NCBI RefSeq assembly: GCF_013334205.1
Contig: NZ_CP054424.1
Location: forward strand, 1,198,001-1,262,000
Source: Rhodoferax sp. BAB1
GTDB taxonomy: Bacteria > Pseudomonadota > Gammaproteobacteria > Burkholderiales > Burkholderiaceae_C
Reading direction: 5' to 3'
Length of the DNA: 64,000 nucleotides
Notes under the pieces: generated by a model
Seen by the model: only the letters and a program-made list of their open reading frames with translations
Told to the model about the DNA's origin: nothing
The model's database searches: none
Translations under genes and position numbers: made by a program
In this document: positions 1-7,131 of the stretch, one piece after another
Position numbering within the stretch: the first letter of the stretch is position 1
How the letters are laid out: every line of letters begins with the position of its first letter

Positions 1-684
1 GTCGGCGCCACCCATACCGACGCGCTGGTGGCTGCCGTGAAAGCCCACCACGCCGATTACGGCGTGGCGCTGGACGGCGATGCCGACCGCCTGATGATGG
101 TCGATGCCACCGGCCGCCTGTACAACGGCGACGAGCTGCTCTACCTGATGGCCGACGACCGCCTGGGCCGTGACGAGCATGTGCCCGGCGTGGTGGGGAC
201 GCTGATGACGAACATGGCGGTGGAAGTGGCGCTGAAGAAACGCGGTGTGCAGTTCGTGCGCGCCAAGGTCGGCGACCGCTATGTGCTGGAAGAGCTGCAC
301 AAGCACAAATGGCTGCTGGGCGGCGAAGGTTCGGGCCACCTGCTGGCGCTGGACAAGCAGACCACCGGTGACGGCCTGGTCTCGGCCTTGCAGGTGCTGC
401 AGACCTGTGTGCGCAGCGGCCAGAGCATGGCGCAGCTGCTGGCGGGTGTCACGCTGTTCCCGCAGACCCTGATCAATGTGCGCCTGCAGCCGGGGCAGGA
501 CTGGAAGGCCAACACACGCCTGGCCGCGGAAACCCAGGCTGTCGAAGCCGAACTGGGGCAGACAGGCCGTGTACTGATCCGTGCCAGCGGCACCGAGCCG
601 CTGGTGCGCGTGATGGTGGAGGCGCGCGATGCGGCGCAGGCCCAGGCCTGTGCCGAACGGCTGGCCCAGACGCTGCGCGCCTGA
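1..684 (+). CDS. glmM: Phosphoglucosamine mutase GlmM, C-terminal part (5' truncated by window edge)
   Basis: The reading frame is open from base 1, so the gene begins before the window. The family interconverts glucosamine-6-phosphate and glucosamine-1-phosphate for UDP-GlcNAc, hence peptidoglycan and LPS. Visible signatures are the metal/sugar loop LDGDADR near the start of the fragment, GGEGSGH in the middle, and the phosphate-binding loop [11 protein letters not shown] close to the C-terminus. About 227 codons are present, roughly the C-terminal half of the usual ~445 residues. In many Burkholderiales glmM is followed directly by pstS; here about 23.5 kb separates them. Confidence 0.95.
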   Translation, partial: VGATHTDALVAAVKAHHADYGVALDGDADRLMMVDATGRLYNGDELLYLMADDRLGRDEHVPGVVGTLMTNMAVEVALKKRGVQFVRAKVGDRYVLEELHKHKWLLGGEGSGHLLALDKQTTGDGLVSALQVLQTCVRSGQSMAQLLAGVTLFPQTLINVRLQPGQDWKANTRLAAETQAVEAELGQTGRVLIRASGTEPLVRVMVEARDAAQAQACAERLAQTLRA

Positions 685-695
685 GGTTCAGGGAT

Positions 696-1124
696 TCAGC
701 AATTGACGCGCCGACCCTGCGCGTCAATCACCACTTCGCCGTCTTCCTTGCTGAACGCGCCTTGCTGCGGCTGAGGCAGGATGTCGAGCACCTGTTCGGA
801 GGGCCGGCATAGCCGGGTGCCCAGCGGTGTGACGACGATGGGCCGGTTGATCAGGATCGGGTGGGCCAGCATGAAGTCGATCAACGCGTTGTCGGTCCAC
901 TTCACATGGTCCAGGTCCAACTCCTCGTAAGGAGTGTCCTTGCGGCGCAGCACATCCCGTACCGGCTTGCCCAGTGCAGCGATCAGCTGCACGAGTTCGG
1001 CCCGGCTCGGCGGTGTCTCCAGGTAGTGAATGACGCGGGGTTCGGTGCCCGTGTTGCGGATCAGGGCCAGTGTGTTGCGGGACGTTCCGCAATTCGGATT
1101 GTGATAGATCGTGATGTCGCTCAT
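696..1124 (-). CDS. arsC: Glutaredoxin-dependent arsenate reductase (ArsC, thioredoxin-fold type)
   Basis: A 142-residue protein beginning MSDITIYHNPNCGTSRNT, the classic N-terminus of the glutaredoxin-linked ArsC family. Cys12 in NPNCGTSR is the expected catalytic cysteine that attacks arsenate. The downstream RPIVVTPLGTRLCRP segment matches the conserved arginine region of the family. It reduces As(V) to As(III) in the cytoplasm for export. It is the last gene of the minus-strand ars operon, 12 bp after acr3. A second, unrelated arsenate reductase lies two genes upstream, so the operon carries both reductase families. Confidence 0.95.
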   Translation of the reverse strand: MSDITIYHNPNCGTSRNTLALIRNTGTEPRVIHYLETPPSRAELVQLIAALGKPVRDVLRRKDTPYEELDLDHVKWTDNALIDFMLAHPILINRPIVVTPLGTRLCRPSEQVLDILPQPQQGAFSKEDGEVVIDAQGRRVNC

Positions 1125-1136
1125 GACGCCTTCCTT

Positions 1137-2228
1137 TCACGCGCCCGTACGCTCGGTCCGCTCATACCAGCCCTTGGACTGGTTGACGACGCGCACCACC
1201 AGCAGCATCACCGGTACCTCGATCAGCACGCCCACGACAGTGGCCAGCGCGGCGCCTGAATGGAAGCCGAACAGACTGATGGCTGCGGCCACGGCGAGCT
1301 CGAAGAAGTTGGAGGCGCCGATCAGGGCCGAAGGGCAGGCGATCTCGTGCTTCTCCCCCACGGCACGGTTCAGCCAGTAGGCCAGGGCCGAGTTGAAGAG
1401 GACCTGGATCAGGATGGGCACGGCGAGCAGTGCGATGACCAGCGGCTGGCGCAGGATGGCCTCGCCCTGGAAGGCGAACAGCAGCACCAGGGTGGCCAGC
1501 AGGGCGGCAATGGACCAGGGACCGATGCGCGCCATGGCCGCATCGAAGTCGGCCTGGCCGCGCGCCAGCAGGGCTCGGCGCCAGAGCTGGGCGATGATGA
1601 CCGGCACCACGATGTAGAGCACGACCGAGGTCAGCAGCGTGTCCCAGGGCACCGTGATGGCCGACAGGCCCAGCAGCAGCGCGACCAGCGGCGCAAACGC
1701 GAAGACCATGATGCTGTCGTTCACGGCCACCTGCGTCAGCGTGAACAGCGGATTGCCGCCGGTCAATCGACTCCAGACAAAAACCATGGCCGTGCAGGGC
1801 GCGGCCGCCAGCAGGATCAGGCCGGCGATGTAGCTGTCGAGCTGGTCGGCCGGCAGCCAGGGCGCAAAGAGTTGCCGGATGAAGATCCAGCCCAGCAGAG
1901 CCATGGAAAAGGGCTTGACCAGCCAGTTGACGAACAGCGTGACGCCGATGCCCTTCACGTGCTGGCGCACCTCGTGCAGCGCGCCAAAGTCCACCTTGAC
2001 CAGCATGGGGATGATCATGACCCAGATCAGCAGCCCAACGGGCAGGTTCACCTGCGCCACTTCCATGCGGCCGATGGCCTGGAACAGTTGCGGTAGCAGC
2101 TGGCCGAGCGCGATGCCGGCCACGATGCACAGGAAGACCCAGATCGTCAGGTAGCGCTCGAATACGCTCATGGGTGCGCCGGCGGCCTGCTTGGCCGTCA
2201 CTTCACATTGCGCACTCATCTCAGGCAT
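1137..2228 (-). CDS. acr3: Arsenite efflux transporter, ACR3 family
   Basis: A 363-residue polytopic inner-membrane protein with about ten hydrophobic segments. The motif AAAPCTAMVFVWSRL carries the cysteine that is essential in ACR3 proteins. The family exports As(OH)3 using the membrane potential. The start overlaps the stop of the upstream LMW arsC by 8 bp, which suggests translational coupling. An alternative internal start exists at MSVFERYL, 19 codons in, which would remove the non-hydrophobic leader. Many databases label such genes arsB, but the sequence is ACR3-type rather than the twelve-helix ArsB type. Confidence 0.95.
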   Translation of the reverse strand: MPEMSAQCEVTAKQAAGAPMSVFERYLTIWVFLCIVAGIALGQLLPQLFQAIGRMEVAQVNLPVGLLIWVMIIPMLVKVDFGALHEVRQHVKGIGVTLFVNWLVKPFSMALLGWIFIRQLFAPWLPADQLDSYIAGLILLAAAPCTAMVFVWSRLTGGNPLFTLTQVAVNDSIMVFAFAPLVALLLGLSAITVPWDTLLTSVVLYIVVPVIIAQLWRRALLARGQADFDAAMARIGPWSIAALLATLVLLFAFQGEAILRQPLVIALLAVPILIQVLFNSALAYWLNRAVGEKHEIACPSALIGASNFFELAVAAAISLFGFHSGAALATVVGVLIEVPVMLLVVRVVNQSKGWYERTERTGA

Positions 2229-2727
2229 CCCGGGCCAGTGCGCGGGCGGAGGTCTGAATCAGCTGGCTGGCCAGTTTCTCCGGCGGCAGGCTGACCAGCA
2301 GGTCAAGGCGGCGCTTGATCGCCTGCAGGGTCAGGCGAAAGGCTTCCAGCCGCTGTTCCTCCGTGCCCTGGACCTCGGACGGGTCGGCATAGCCCCAGTG
2401 CGCCGTGGCCGGGTGGCCGGGCCAGATGGGACAGACCTCGCCGGCGGCGTTGTCGCAGACGGTGATGATCAGGTCCATCTGCGGTGCATCCGGCCGGGCG
2501 AATTCGTCCCAGCTCTTGCTGTAGAGGCCATCGGTGCTGATGCCCACGGCCTGTAGCGCCTTGAGACCCAGCGGGTTGGGCTGCTGGTTAGCGCGCGGGC
2601 TGCTGCCGGCGGACCAGGCCTTGAAGCGGCTGCCACCGATGTGGTTCAGCGTGGCTTCGGCCAGGATGCTGCGTGCCGAGTTGTGTGTGCAGAGGAAGAG
2701 GACGTTCAGGGGCGTCTTGTGGTTCAT
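2221..2727 (-). CDS. Arsenate reductase, low-molecular-weight phosphatase family
   Basis: 168 residues starting MNHKTPLNVLFLCTHNSARS. The CTHNSAR segment is the C-x5-R phosphatase-like loop that binds arsenate, and CDNAAGEVCP supplies the further cysteines expected in the ArsC/LMW-PTP arsenate reductase group. It converts As(V) to As(III). The frame is open further upstream, but the ATG at 2727 sits just before the conserved beta strand VLFLCTHN and just after the arsI-like stop, so I chose it. It overlaps acr3 by 8 bp. It is not homologous to the glutaredoxin-type ArsC at the end of the operon. Confidence 0.93.
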   Translation of the reverse strand: MNHKTPLNVLFLCTHNSARSILAEATLNHIGGSRFKAWSAGSSPRANQQPNPLGLKALQAVGISTDGLYSKSWDEFARPDAPQMDLIITVCDNAAGEVCPIWPGHPATAHWGYADPSEVQGTEEQRLEAFRLTLQAIKRRLDLLVSLPPEKLASQLIQTSARALARDA

Positions 2728-2753
2728 GTCGGTTCCGATGGGAAAACTGGGTT

Positions 2754-3254
2754 TCAGCAGCAGGCCTTGGCGCCGTTGGCCACCTGGGCGGATGTCGGTG
2801 CGCAGCAGCCGGCGCTCGCCACTTCGATCACCTTCTTCGGCGCACAGCAGGCACCGGCTTGCGGCGCGGCTTGATTCTTCTGGCTGAATACCGGGATGTT
2901 GTCCAGGGTGTGGAACTGCTCCCAGGCGATGCCCTGCGGGTCGGTCACCCAGTACTTGTCGCTGCGCGCATAGCAGCAGGTGGTTTCGCCCTCGTCCAGC
3001 AGGGCCATGTCGGCCTGCTCGGCCTGGGTCTTGAGGGCCTGCAGCTCCTCGGTCGATTCGACCTGGAAACCCAGGTGGTCGAGACCCGGCTTGTCTCCGC
3101 GTGTGGAGATGGCGAAATTCACCGGCGGATCCTGCAGCATCCACTTGGCGTAATCGTCTTCGGTGCGGGCCGGGGTCTGCTTGAACATGGCCGAATAGAA
3201 AGCGATGTTCCTGGCGAGATCTTCGACATGGAGGTGGACGTGAAAGCGTTTCAT
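2754..3254 (-). CDS. ArsI/CadI-family glyoxalase-fold protein with cysteine-rich tail (probable C-As lyase)
   Basis: 166 residues, vicinal oxygen chelate fold. His5 (RFHVH), His60 (GLDHLG) and Glu112 (WEQF) line up with the three metal ligands of ArsI, and the neighbouring pair Cys93-Cys94 in TTCCYA matches the cysteines that bind trivalent organoarsenicals there. ArsI cleaves the carbon-arsenic bond of methylarsenite and aromatic arsenicals with O2 and Fe(II). The C-terminal ~35 residues add three more CC pairs (ACCAP, GCCAP, ACC end), which looks like an extra As(III) or metal-binding tail. The ATG at 3254 was chosen because the domain begins there. The older family name is cadmium-induced protein CadI. 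Confidence 0.85.
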   Translation of the reverse strand: MKRFHVHLHVEDLARNIAFYSAMFKQTPARTEDDYAKWMLQDPPVNFAISTRGDKPGLDHLGFQVESTEELQALKTQAEQADMALLDEGETTCCYARSDKYWVTDPQGIAWEQFHTLDNIPVFSQKNQAAPQAGACCAPKKVIEVASAGCCAPTSAQVANGAKACC

Positions 3255-3286
3255 GGGGGCTCCTGGGAAAAGTAGGTGGGTGTCGA

Positions 3287-3640
3287 TCAGCAGGTGGCGC
3301 AGGCGGCCTTCTTGCTGCGCTTGGGGCTGATCTCGCAGGCGGCGCCCTGGCAGCAGTGCTCGGTCAGATAGGCCAGCAGGGCGTCCATCTGCGCAAAGTT
3401 CGCGCGGTACACCAGGTGCCGGCCATCGGGCTCGCTGCTGGCCAGGCCGGCATGCACCAGTTCCTTGAGGTGGAAGGAGAGGGCGCTCGGGCTGATGTCC
3501 AGCTGCACCGCCAGCAGGCCGGGCGTGAGCCCGGCGGGGCCGGCCACCACCAGCGCGCGGAAGGCGCGCAGGCGCTGGGCCTGGGCCAGCGCCGCCAGAG
3601 AGCGCAGGGCTTCGTTTTCGGTGGCCTTGGTTTTTTTCAT
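3287..3640 (-). CDS. arsR: ArsR-family arsenic-responsive repressor
   Basis: 117 residues with a winged helix-turn-helix (ISPSALSFHLKELVHAGL, residues ~49-66). It lacks the N-terminal ELCVCDL-type cysteine motif of the E. coli-type ArsR. It has Cys96, Cys97 and Cys102 in EHCCQGAAC, the same C-terminal arrangement used for As(III) sensing in the Acidithiobacillus-type ArsR, plus a terminal ACATC. It would repress the operon until As(III) binds. It is the first gene of the operon; a strong inverted repeat lies immediately upstream, and the predicted start point coincides with the ATG, so the mRNA may be leaderless. Confidence 0.93.
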   Translation of the reverse strand: MKKTKATENEALRSLAALAQAQRLRAFRALVVAGPAGLTPGLLAVQLDISPSALSFHLKELVHAGLASSEPDGRHLVYRANFAQMDALLAYLTEHCCQGAACEISPKRSKKAACATC

Positions 3641-3642
3641 GT

Positions 3643-3676
3643 TTCAATAATACTTGAAATATTGAATGAATGGCAA
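3643..3676 (-). promoter_or_regulatory. ars operon promoter and ArsR operator
   Basis: A perfect 7-bp inverted repeat TTCAATA (3643-3649) / TATTGAA (3660-3666) with a 10-bp spacer lies directly before arsR. On the minus strand a -35 like TTGCCA (3671-3676) and a -10 like TATTAT (3647-3652), 18 bp apart, overlap it. A repressor bound to the repeat would cover the -10 and spacer. The start point would fall at about 3640, the arsR ATG itself. Confidence 0.75.
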
Positions 3677-3699
3677 GACTCTCCGGATCCGGGTGATGG

Positions 3700-3739
3700 A
3701 TGTCATGGAGATGTCATGTGGGTGCCACAAAGACGTCAT
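3700..3739 (+). promoter_or_regulatory. Tandem Pho box (four 11-bp repeat units) before the gene at 3763
   Basis: Four 7-bp units start exactly 11 bp apart at 3700, 3711, 3722 and 3733: ATGTCAT, ATGTCAT, GTGCCAC and ACGTCAT. The PhoB consensus is CTGTCAT-N4-CTGTCAT, so three of the four units are close matches. The array ends 23 bp before the gene at 3763. It also lies within 60 bp of arsR on the other strand, so PhoB binding there could touch ars expression. Confidence 0.8.
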
Positions 3740-3762
3740 CAAGCCTGCTCACACTGCAAGCC

Positions 3763-4263
3763 ATGCAGGACTACGGCATCCCCACCCCCCGCGAAGCTGG
3801 CGAGACCCGGCCTGGCCCGGCCATGGGCCGGGAGGCCGGCCGCCTGCGCGATGCCGGCTGGTGGCCCGTGTTCCCGGGGGGCCAGGCGCTGCCGCAGCCT
3901 GCACGCACCCAGGTGCTGCATCACTGGGCGCTGAGCCCCGGGCAGCGCGCCGCCGGCCTGCTGTTCCAGCCGCTGGATGGCAACCCCCGCCACGGTGTGC
4001 TGGCCCTGTTCGTGGACGAGGGCGAGCTGCACGGCGCCATTGAGATCGTGGAGCGCCAGGGGCGCTGGCTGGTCATGCCCGACGGCCTGCGCGCCCGTAC
4101 CCTGGCCGTGGCGGCCATGGCGCGCTCAGGGGGACCGTCCTCGCTGCGCTCCAGCCTGGTGGGCACACCGGACCGGCGCTTCATCTTCTTCAACACCCAG
4201 GGCGACGGCGGCACGGCCACCCTGGTCGAGCGGCGCCGCGATGGAGGCACCGTCGTCACCTGA
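3763..4263 (+). CDS. Hypothetical protein under a predicted Pho box
   Basis: 166 residues from the ATG at 3763 (MQDYGIPTP); the frame extends upstream but would cover the Pho box array, so the shorter start is preferred. I do not recognise the family. There is no signal peptide or membrane segment. The second half looks like a compact beta-rich domain (GVLALFVDEGELHGAIE, then RRFIFFNTQGDGGTATLVER). It is followed by a strong terminator, so it is probably a single-gene transcript. A PhoB site immediately upstream and its position next to lipid-remodelling genes suggest a role in phosphate limitation, but nothing in the sequence gives a biochemical function. Confidence 0.7.
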   Translation: MQDYGIPTPREAGETRPGPAMGREAGRLRDAGWWPVFPGGQALPQPARTQVLHHWALSPGQRAAGLLFQPLDGNPRHGVLALFVDEGELHGAIEIVERQGRWLVMPDGLRARTLAVAAMARSGGPSSLRSSLVGTPDRRFIFFNTQGDGGTATLVERRRDGGTVVT

Positions 4264-4272
4264 CCTCTTGCG

Positions 4273-4297
4273 AGCCCCGCTGAGCCGGGGCTTTTTT
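4273..4297 (+). terminator. Rho-independent terminator after the gene at 3763
   Basis: Stem AGCCCCG (4273-4279) pairs with CGGGGCT (4286-4292) around a 6-base loop, followed by a run of T to 4297. It separates the small Pho-box gene from the olsB-like gene. Confidence 0.9.
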
Positions 4298-4340
4298 ACA
4301 CGCCAACCCGATTCACAGACATCACAAAAGGAGAGAAAAA

Positions 4341-5165
4341 ATGAAAGAACTGCCCAACCCCACCTTCCCGCTGTCTCCCGTTGCCATGCCTCGGGGGTCG
4401 CTTCACCGCCCTGATCAACCGGTCCCTGCGCAAGAGCGCGGCGGCATTGAAGTTTCGTGGGCGCGCCACCTCGATGAAGTCCGTGCGGCGCAGCGCCTGA
4501 GGCACGACATCTTCGCCGGCGAAATGGGCGCGCGCCTGTCCACCACGGTGCCTGGCCACGACGTGGACCTGTTCGACGACTACTGCGAGCACCTGCTGGT
4601 GCGTGACCAGGAGACGCAGCAGGTCATCGGTACCTACCGCGTGCTCACGCCCGAGCAGGCCCAGCGCATCGGCAGCACCTACAGCGAGCTGGAGTTTGAC
4701 CTGACGCGCCTGCGCCCCCTGCGCGAACGCATGGTGGAACTGGGTCGCAGCTGCGTGCACCCGGATTTCCGCCATGGCGGCGTCATCATGGCCCTGTGGG
4801 GGGCACTGGCCGAGTTCATGGTGCGCAACAAGCTCGACACCATGATCGGTTGCGCCAGCATCCCCATGCTGCACAACGGCGTGATCAGCGGTGACGTGGC
4901 GGCCAGCATCTGGCGCCAGGTGCGCGAGACCCATATGGCACCCATCGAGCACCAGGTCTGGCCGCGCCTGCCGCTGCCGGTCGACGAACTCGACAGCCAG
5001 CTGGACGTGGAGCCGCCGGCCCTGATCAAGGGTTACCTGCGCCTGGGCGCCAAGGTGCTGGGTGCCCCGGCCTGGGACCCGGACTTCAACAGCGCTGACC
5101 TGCCCATGCTGATGCGCATCGCTGATCTGCCGGCGCGTTACCGCAAGCACTTCTTCGGCGCCTGA
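4341..5165 (+). CDS. OlsB-like GNAT N-acyltransferase (ornithine lipid synthesis family)
   Basis: 274 residues. The segment ELGRSCVHPDFRHGG (about 133-147) and the preceding VIGTYRVL strand are typical of the OlsB/PF13444-type acyltransferases. These attach a 3-hydroxyacyl chain from acyl-ACP to the alpha-amino group of ornithine, the first step to the phosphate-free ornithine lipid. A good ribosome site (AAGGAGAG) lies upstream of the ATG. It overlaps the next gene in a TGATG-type junction and heads a three-gene operon with a PlcP-like phosphoesterase and an Agt-like glycosyltransferase. The partner acyltransferase OlsA is not in this window. Some family members have other hydroxyacyl acceptors, so the exact product is inferred. 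Confidence 0.75.
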   Translation: MKELPNPTFPLSPVAMPRGSLHRPDQPVPAQERGGIEVSWARHLDEVRAAQRLRHDIFAGEMGARLSTTVPGHDVDLFDDYCEHLLVRDQETQQVIGTYRVLTPEQAQRIGSTYSELEFDLTRLRPLRERMVELGRSCVHPDFRHGGVIMALWGALAEFMVRNKLDTMIGCASIPMLHNGVISGDVAASIWRQVRETHMAPIEHQVWPRLPLPVDELDSQLDVEPPALIKGYLRLGAKVLGAPAWDPDFNSADLPMLMRIADLPARYRKHFFGA

Positions 5166-6037
5166 TGAAGAGCGCGCTCGATCACCGCAGCAGCTGGCTG
5201 GGACAGGCCATGGCGCGCCAGGGGCATGAAGACGACCATGACGACGAGAAGGGCGGCGGCAAGCGCTACCGCGCCGTCTTCATCTCCGACCTGCACCTGG
5301 GCACCCCCGGCTGCCGTGCCGAGGACCTGCTGGACTTCCTCAAGGCCAGCTCCAGCGAGCACCTTTACCTGGTGGGCGACATCATCGACGGCTGGCAGTT
5401 GCGCCGGCGCTGGTACTGGCCGCAGGCGCACAACGACGTGGTGCAGAAGCTGCTGCGCCGCGCGCGCAAGGGCTGTCGTGTGGTCTTCGTACCGGGCAAC
5501 CACGACGAGTTCGCGCGCGGTTTCATCGGTCACCAGTTCGGCGGCATCGAGGTGGTGGACGATGCCGTGCACGTCACGGCCGACGGCAAGCGCCTGTGGG
5601 TCACGCACGGCGACTACTTCGACGGCGTGATCCAGTGCGCCAAGTGGCTGGCTTATGTGGGCGACAACCTCTACGAGTTCACGCTCAAGCTCAACCGCTA
5701 TCTCAACCACCTGCGCGCGAAGTTCGGCCTGCCTTACTGGTCGCTCTCGGCCTACCTCAAGCACAAGGTCAAGAAGGCGGTGAACTTCATCAGCGACTTC
5801 GAGCAGGCGGTGGCGCACGAGGCCAGGAAACGCGGCCACCAGGGCGTGGTCTGCGGCCACATCCACCACGCCGAGATCCGCGAGATCGAAGGCGTGCTCT
5901 ACTGCAACGACGGTGACTGGGTCGAAAGCCTGACGGCGCTGGTCGAGCACCACGACGGCCGGCTGGAGCTGCTGCGCTGGGGCGAGGCGGCACCGACCCA
6001 GGCCCTGCAGGCGGCCGTGCGCGCTGCCACCGCATGA
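5165..6037 (+). CDS. PlcP-like calcineurin-fold metallophosphoesterase (LpxH superfamily)
   Basis: 290 residues with the full two-metal motif set: SDLHLG (Asp42, His44), GDIIDGW (Asp72, Asp75), GNHDE (Asn112, His113), VTHGDYFD (His148) and CGHIHHAE (His232, His234). Databases usually name this family UDP-2,3-diacylglucosamine diphosphatase. However, the group that sits beside an Agt glycosyltransferase includes PlcP, a phospholipase C induced by phosphate starvation that releases diacylglycerol from phospholipids. The start overlaps the olsB-like stop and its own stop overlaps the glycosyltransferase start by 4 bp. I prefer the PlcP role because of the operon, the nearby Pho boxes and the extra N-terminal extension; LpxH activity cannot be excluded. 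Confidence 0.78.
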   Translation: MKSALDHRSSWLGQAMARQGHEDDHDDEKGGGKRYRAVFISDLHLGTPGCRAEDLLDFLKASSSEHLYLVGDIIDGWQLRRRWYWPQAHNDVVQKLLRRARKGCRVVFVPGNHDEFARGFIGHQFGGIEVVDDAVHVTADGKRLWVTHGDYFDGVIQCAKWLAYVGDNLYEFTLKLNRYLNHLRAKFGLPYWSLSAYLKHKVKKAVNFISDFEQAVAHEARKRGHQGVVCGHIHHAEIREIEGVLYCNDGDWVESLTALVEHHDGRLELLRWGEAAPTQALQAAVRAATA

Positions 6038-7119
6038 AGCTTGCGCTGGTTACCGATGCCTGGGAGCCCCAGGTCAACGGCGTGGTCACCACGCTGGTGG
6101 AACTGGTGCGTGAGGTGCGCCAGGCGGGGCATGAGGTCGAGGTCATCCACCCCGGCCAGTTCCGCACGCGCCCCTGCCCGGGTTACGCTGGTATCGACCT
6201 GGCGGTGCGGCCGCGCAAGGCGCTGGGCCAGCGGCTGGACGCGCTGGCGCCGCAGGCCATCCACATCGCGACCGAAGGCCCGCTGGGCTGGGCGGCACGG
6301 GCCTATTGCCTGAAGCACGGCCTGGCCTTCACCACCGCGTACCACACCCGTTTCCCGGAAATCCTGCAGGCCGCGCTGCGTGTCCCCTTGTCCTGGGGCT
6401 ACGCGCTCTTTCGCCACTTCCACCGTCCGTCCTCGGGGGTGCTGGTGCCCACGCAGGGTGTTCTGAACCTGCTGCAACAGCGTGGTTTCCGGAACCTGCG
6501 GTCCTGGACGCACGGCGTGGACCTGCGCCTCTTCCCCTACCAGGACGAGGTGCGACCGTATCCCGGGCTGCAGGATCTGCCCCGACCGGTGTCACTGTTC
6601 GTCGGGCGCGTCTCGTATGAAAAGAACATCGCGGCCTTCCTGCAGCTCGACGTACCGGGCGCCAAGATCGTCTGCGGCGTGGGGCCGCTGGAAGCCGCGC
6701 TCAAGGCGCGCTACCCGCAGGTGCACTGGCTGGGCATCCTGCCGCGGGCCGAGCTGGCACAGGTGTACGCTGCGGCCGATGTGTTTGTCATGCCCAGCCG
6801 CTCCGAAACCTTCGGCCTGGTCATGCTGGAGGCCATGGCCTGCGGCACGCCCGTGGCGGCCTACCCTGTGGATGGCCCGCTGGAGGTGCTGGGCCAGCAC
6901 GCCGGCCCGGCCCAGGGCGGGGTGCTGGACGAGGATCTGCAGCAGGCCTGGTACCAGGCCCAGGCCGTGCCGCGCCATGCGGCACGCCAGCGGGCCGAGG
7001 TGTTCAGCTGGGAACAGGCGGCAGAACAGTTCCTGGCCAGCCTGGTGCCGGTCCGGCAGGCCGGGCCCCTGAACGGGCCGCAGAAAAACACTGTCACACC
7101 ATTGTCATCTATGCTGTAA
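6034..7119 (+). CDS. Agt-like GT4 glycosyltransferase (probable diacylglycerol glycosyltransferase)
   Basis: 361 residues, GT-B fold. The N-terminal [16 protein letters not shown] loop resembles that of SQD2/Agt/MgtA-type lipid glycosyltransferases, and [17 protein letters not shown] carries the E-x7-E donor-site motif (about residues 255-270). In phosphate-starved bacteria Agt uses diacylglycerol released by PlcP and UDP-sugars to make mono- and glucuronosyl-diacylglycerol. Four-base overlap with the plcP-like gene argues for coupled translation. The 3' end overlaps the Pho box of ppk (7091-7108). A donor sugar, UDP-glucuronate, would come from ugd at 12292. Confidence 0.8.
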   Translation: MKLALVTDAWEPQVNGVVTTLVELVREVRQAGHEVEVIHPGQFRTRPCPGYAGIDLAVRPRKALGQRLDALAPQAIHIATEGPLGWAARAYCLKHGLAFTTAYHTRFPEILQAALRVPLSWGYALFRHFHRPSSGVLVPTQGVLNLLQQRGFRNLRSWTHGVDLRLFPYQDEVRPYPGLQDLPRPVSLFVGRVSYEKNIAAFLQLDVPGAKIVCGVGPLEAALKARYPQVHWLGILPRAELAQVYAAADVFVMPSRSETFGLVMLEAMACGTPVAAYPVDGPLEVLGQHAGPAQGGVLDEDLQQAWYQAQAVPRHAARQRAEVFSWEQAAEQFLASLVPVRQAGPLNGPQKNTVTPLSSML

Positions 7120-7131
7120 ACAATCTGTCAT
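7091..7131 (+). promoter_or_regulatory. Pho boxes before ppk
   Basis: Two pairs of 11-bp-spaced units: CTGTCAC (7091) with TTGTCAT (7102), then CTGTAAA (7114) with CTGTCAT (7125). The first pair is the better PhoB site. The second pair runs into the first possible ppk start codon at 7130, which favours the internal ATG at 7163 as the true start. Confidence 0.75.

Noticed and set aside
4298..4340. Pho box directly before the olsB-like gene
   Set aside because: TTCACAG and ATCACAA are present but 10 bp apart and poor matches, so no site is claimed.
5165..6037. Straight assignment as LpxH (lipid A synthesis)
   Set aside because: Not excluded by motifs, but gene order with olsB-like and agt-like genes and nearby Pho boxes fits PlcP better, so lpxH was not used as the symbol.
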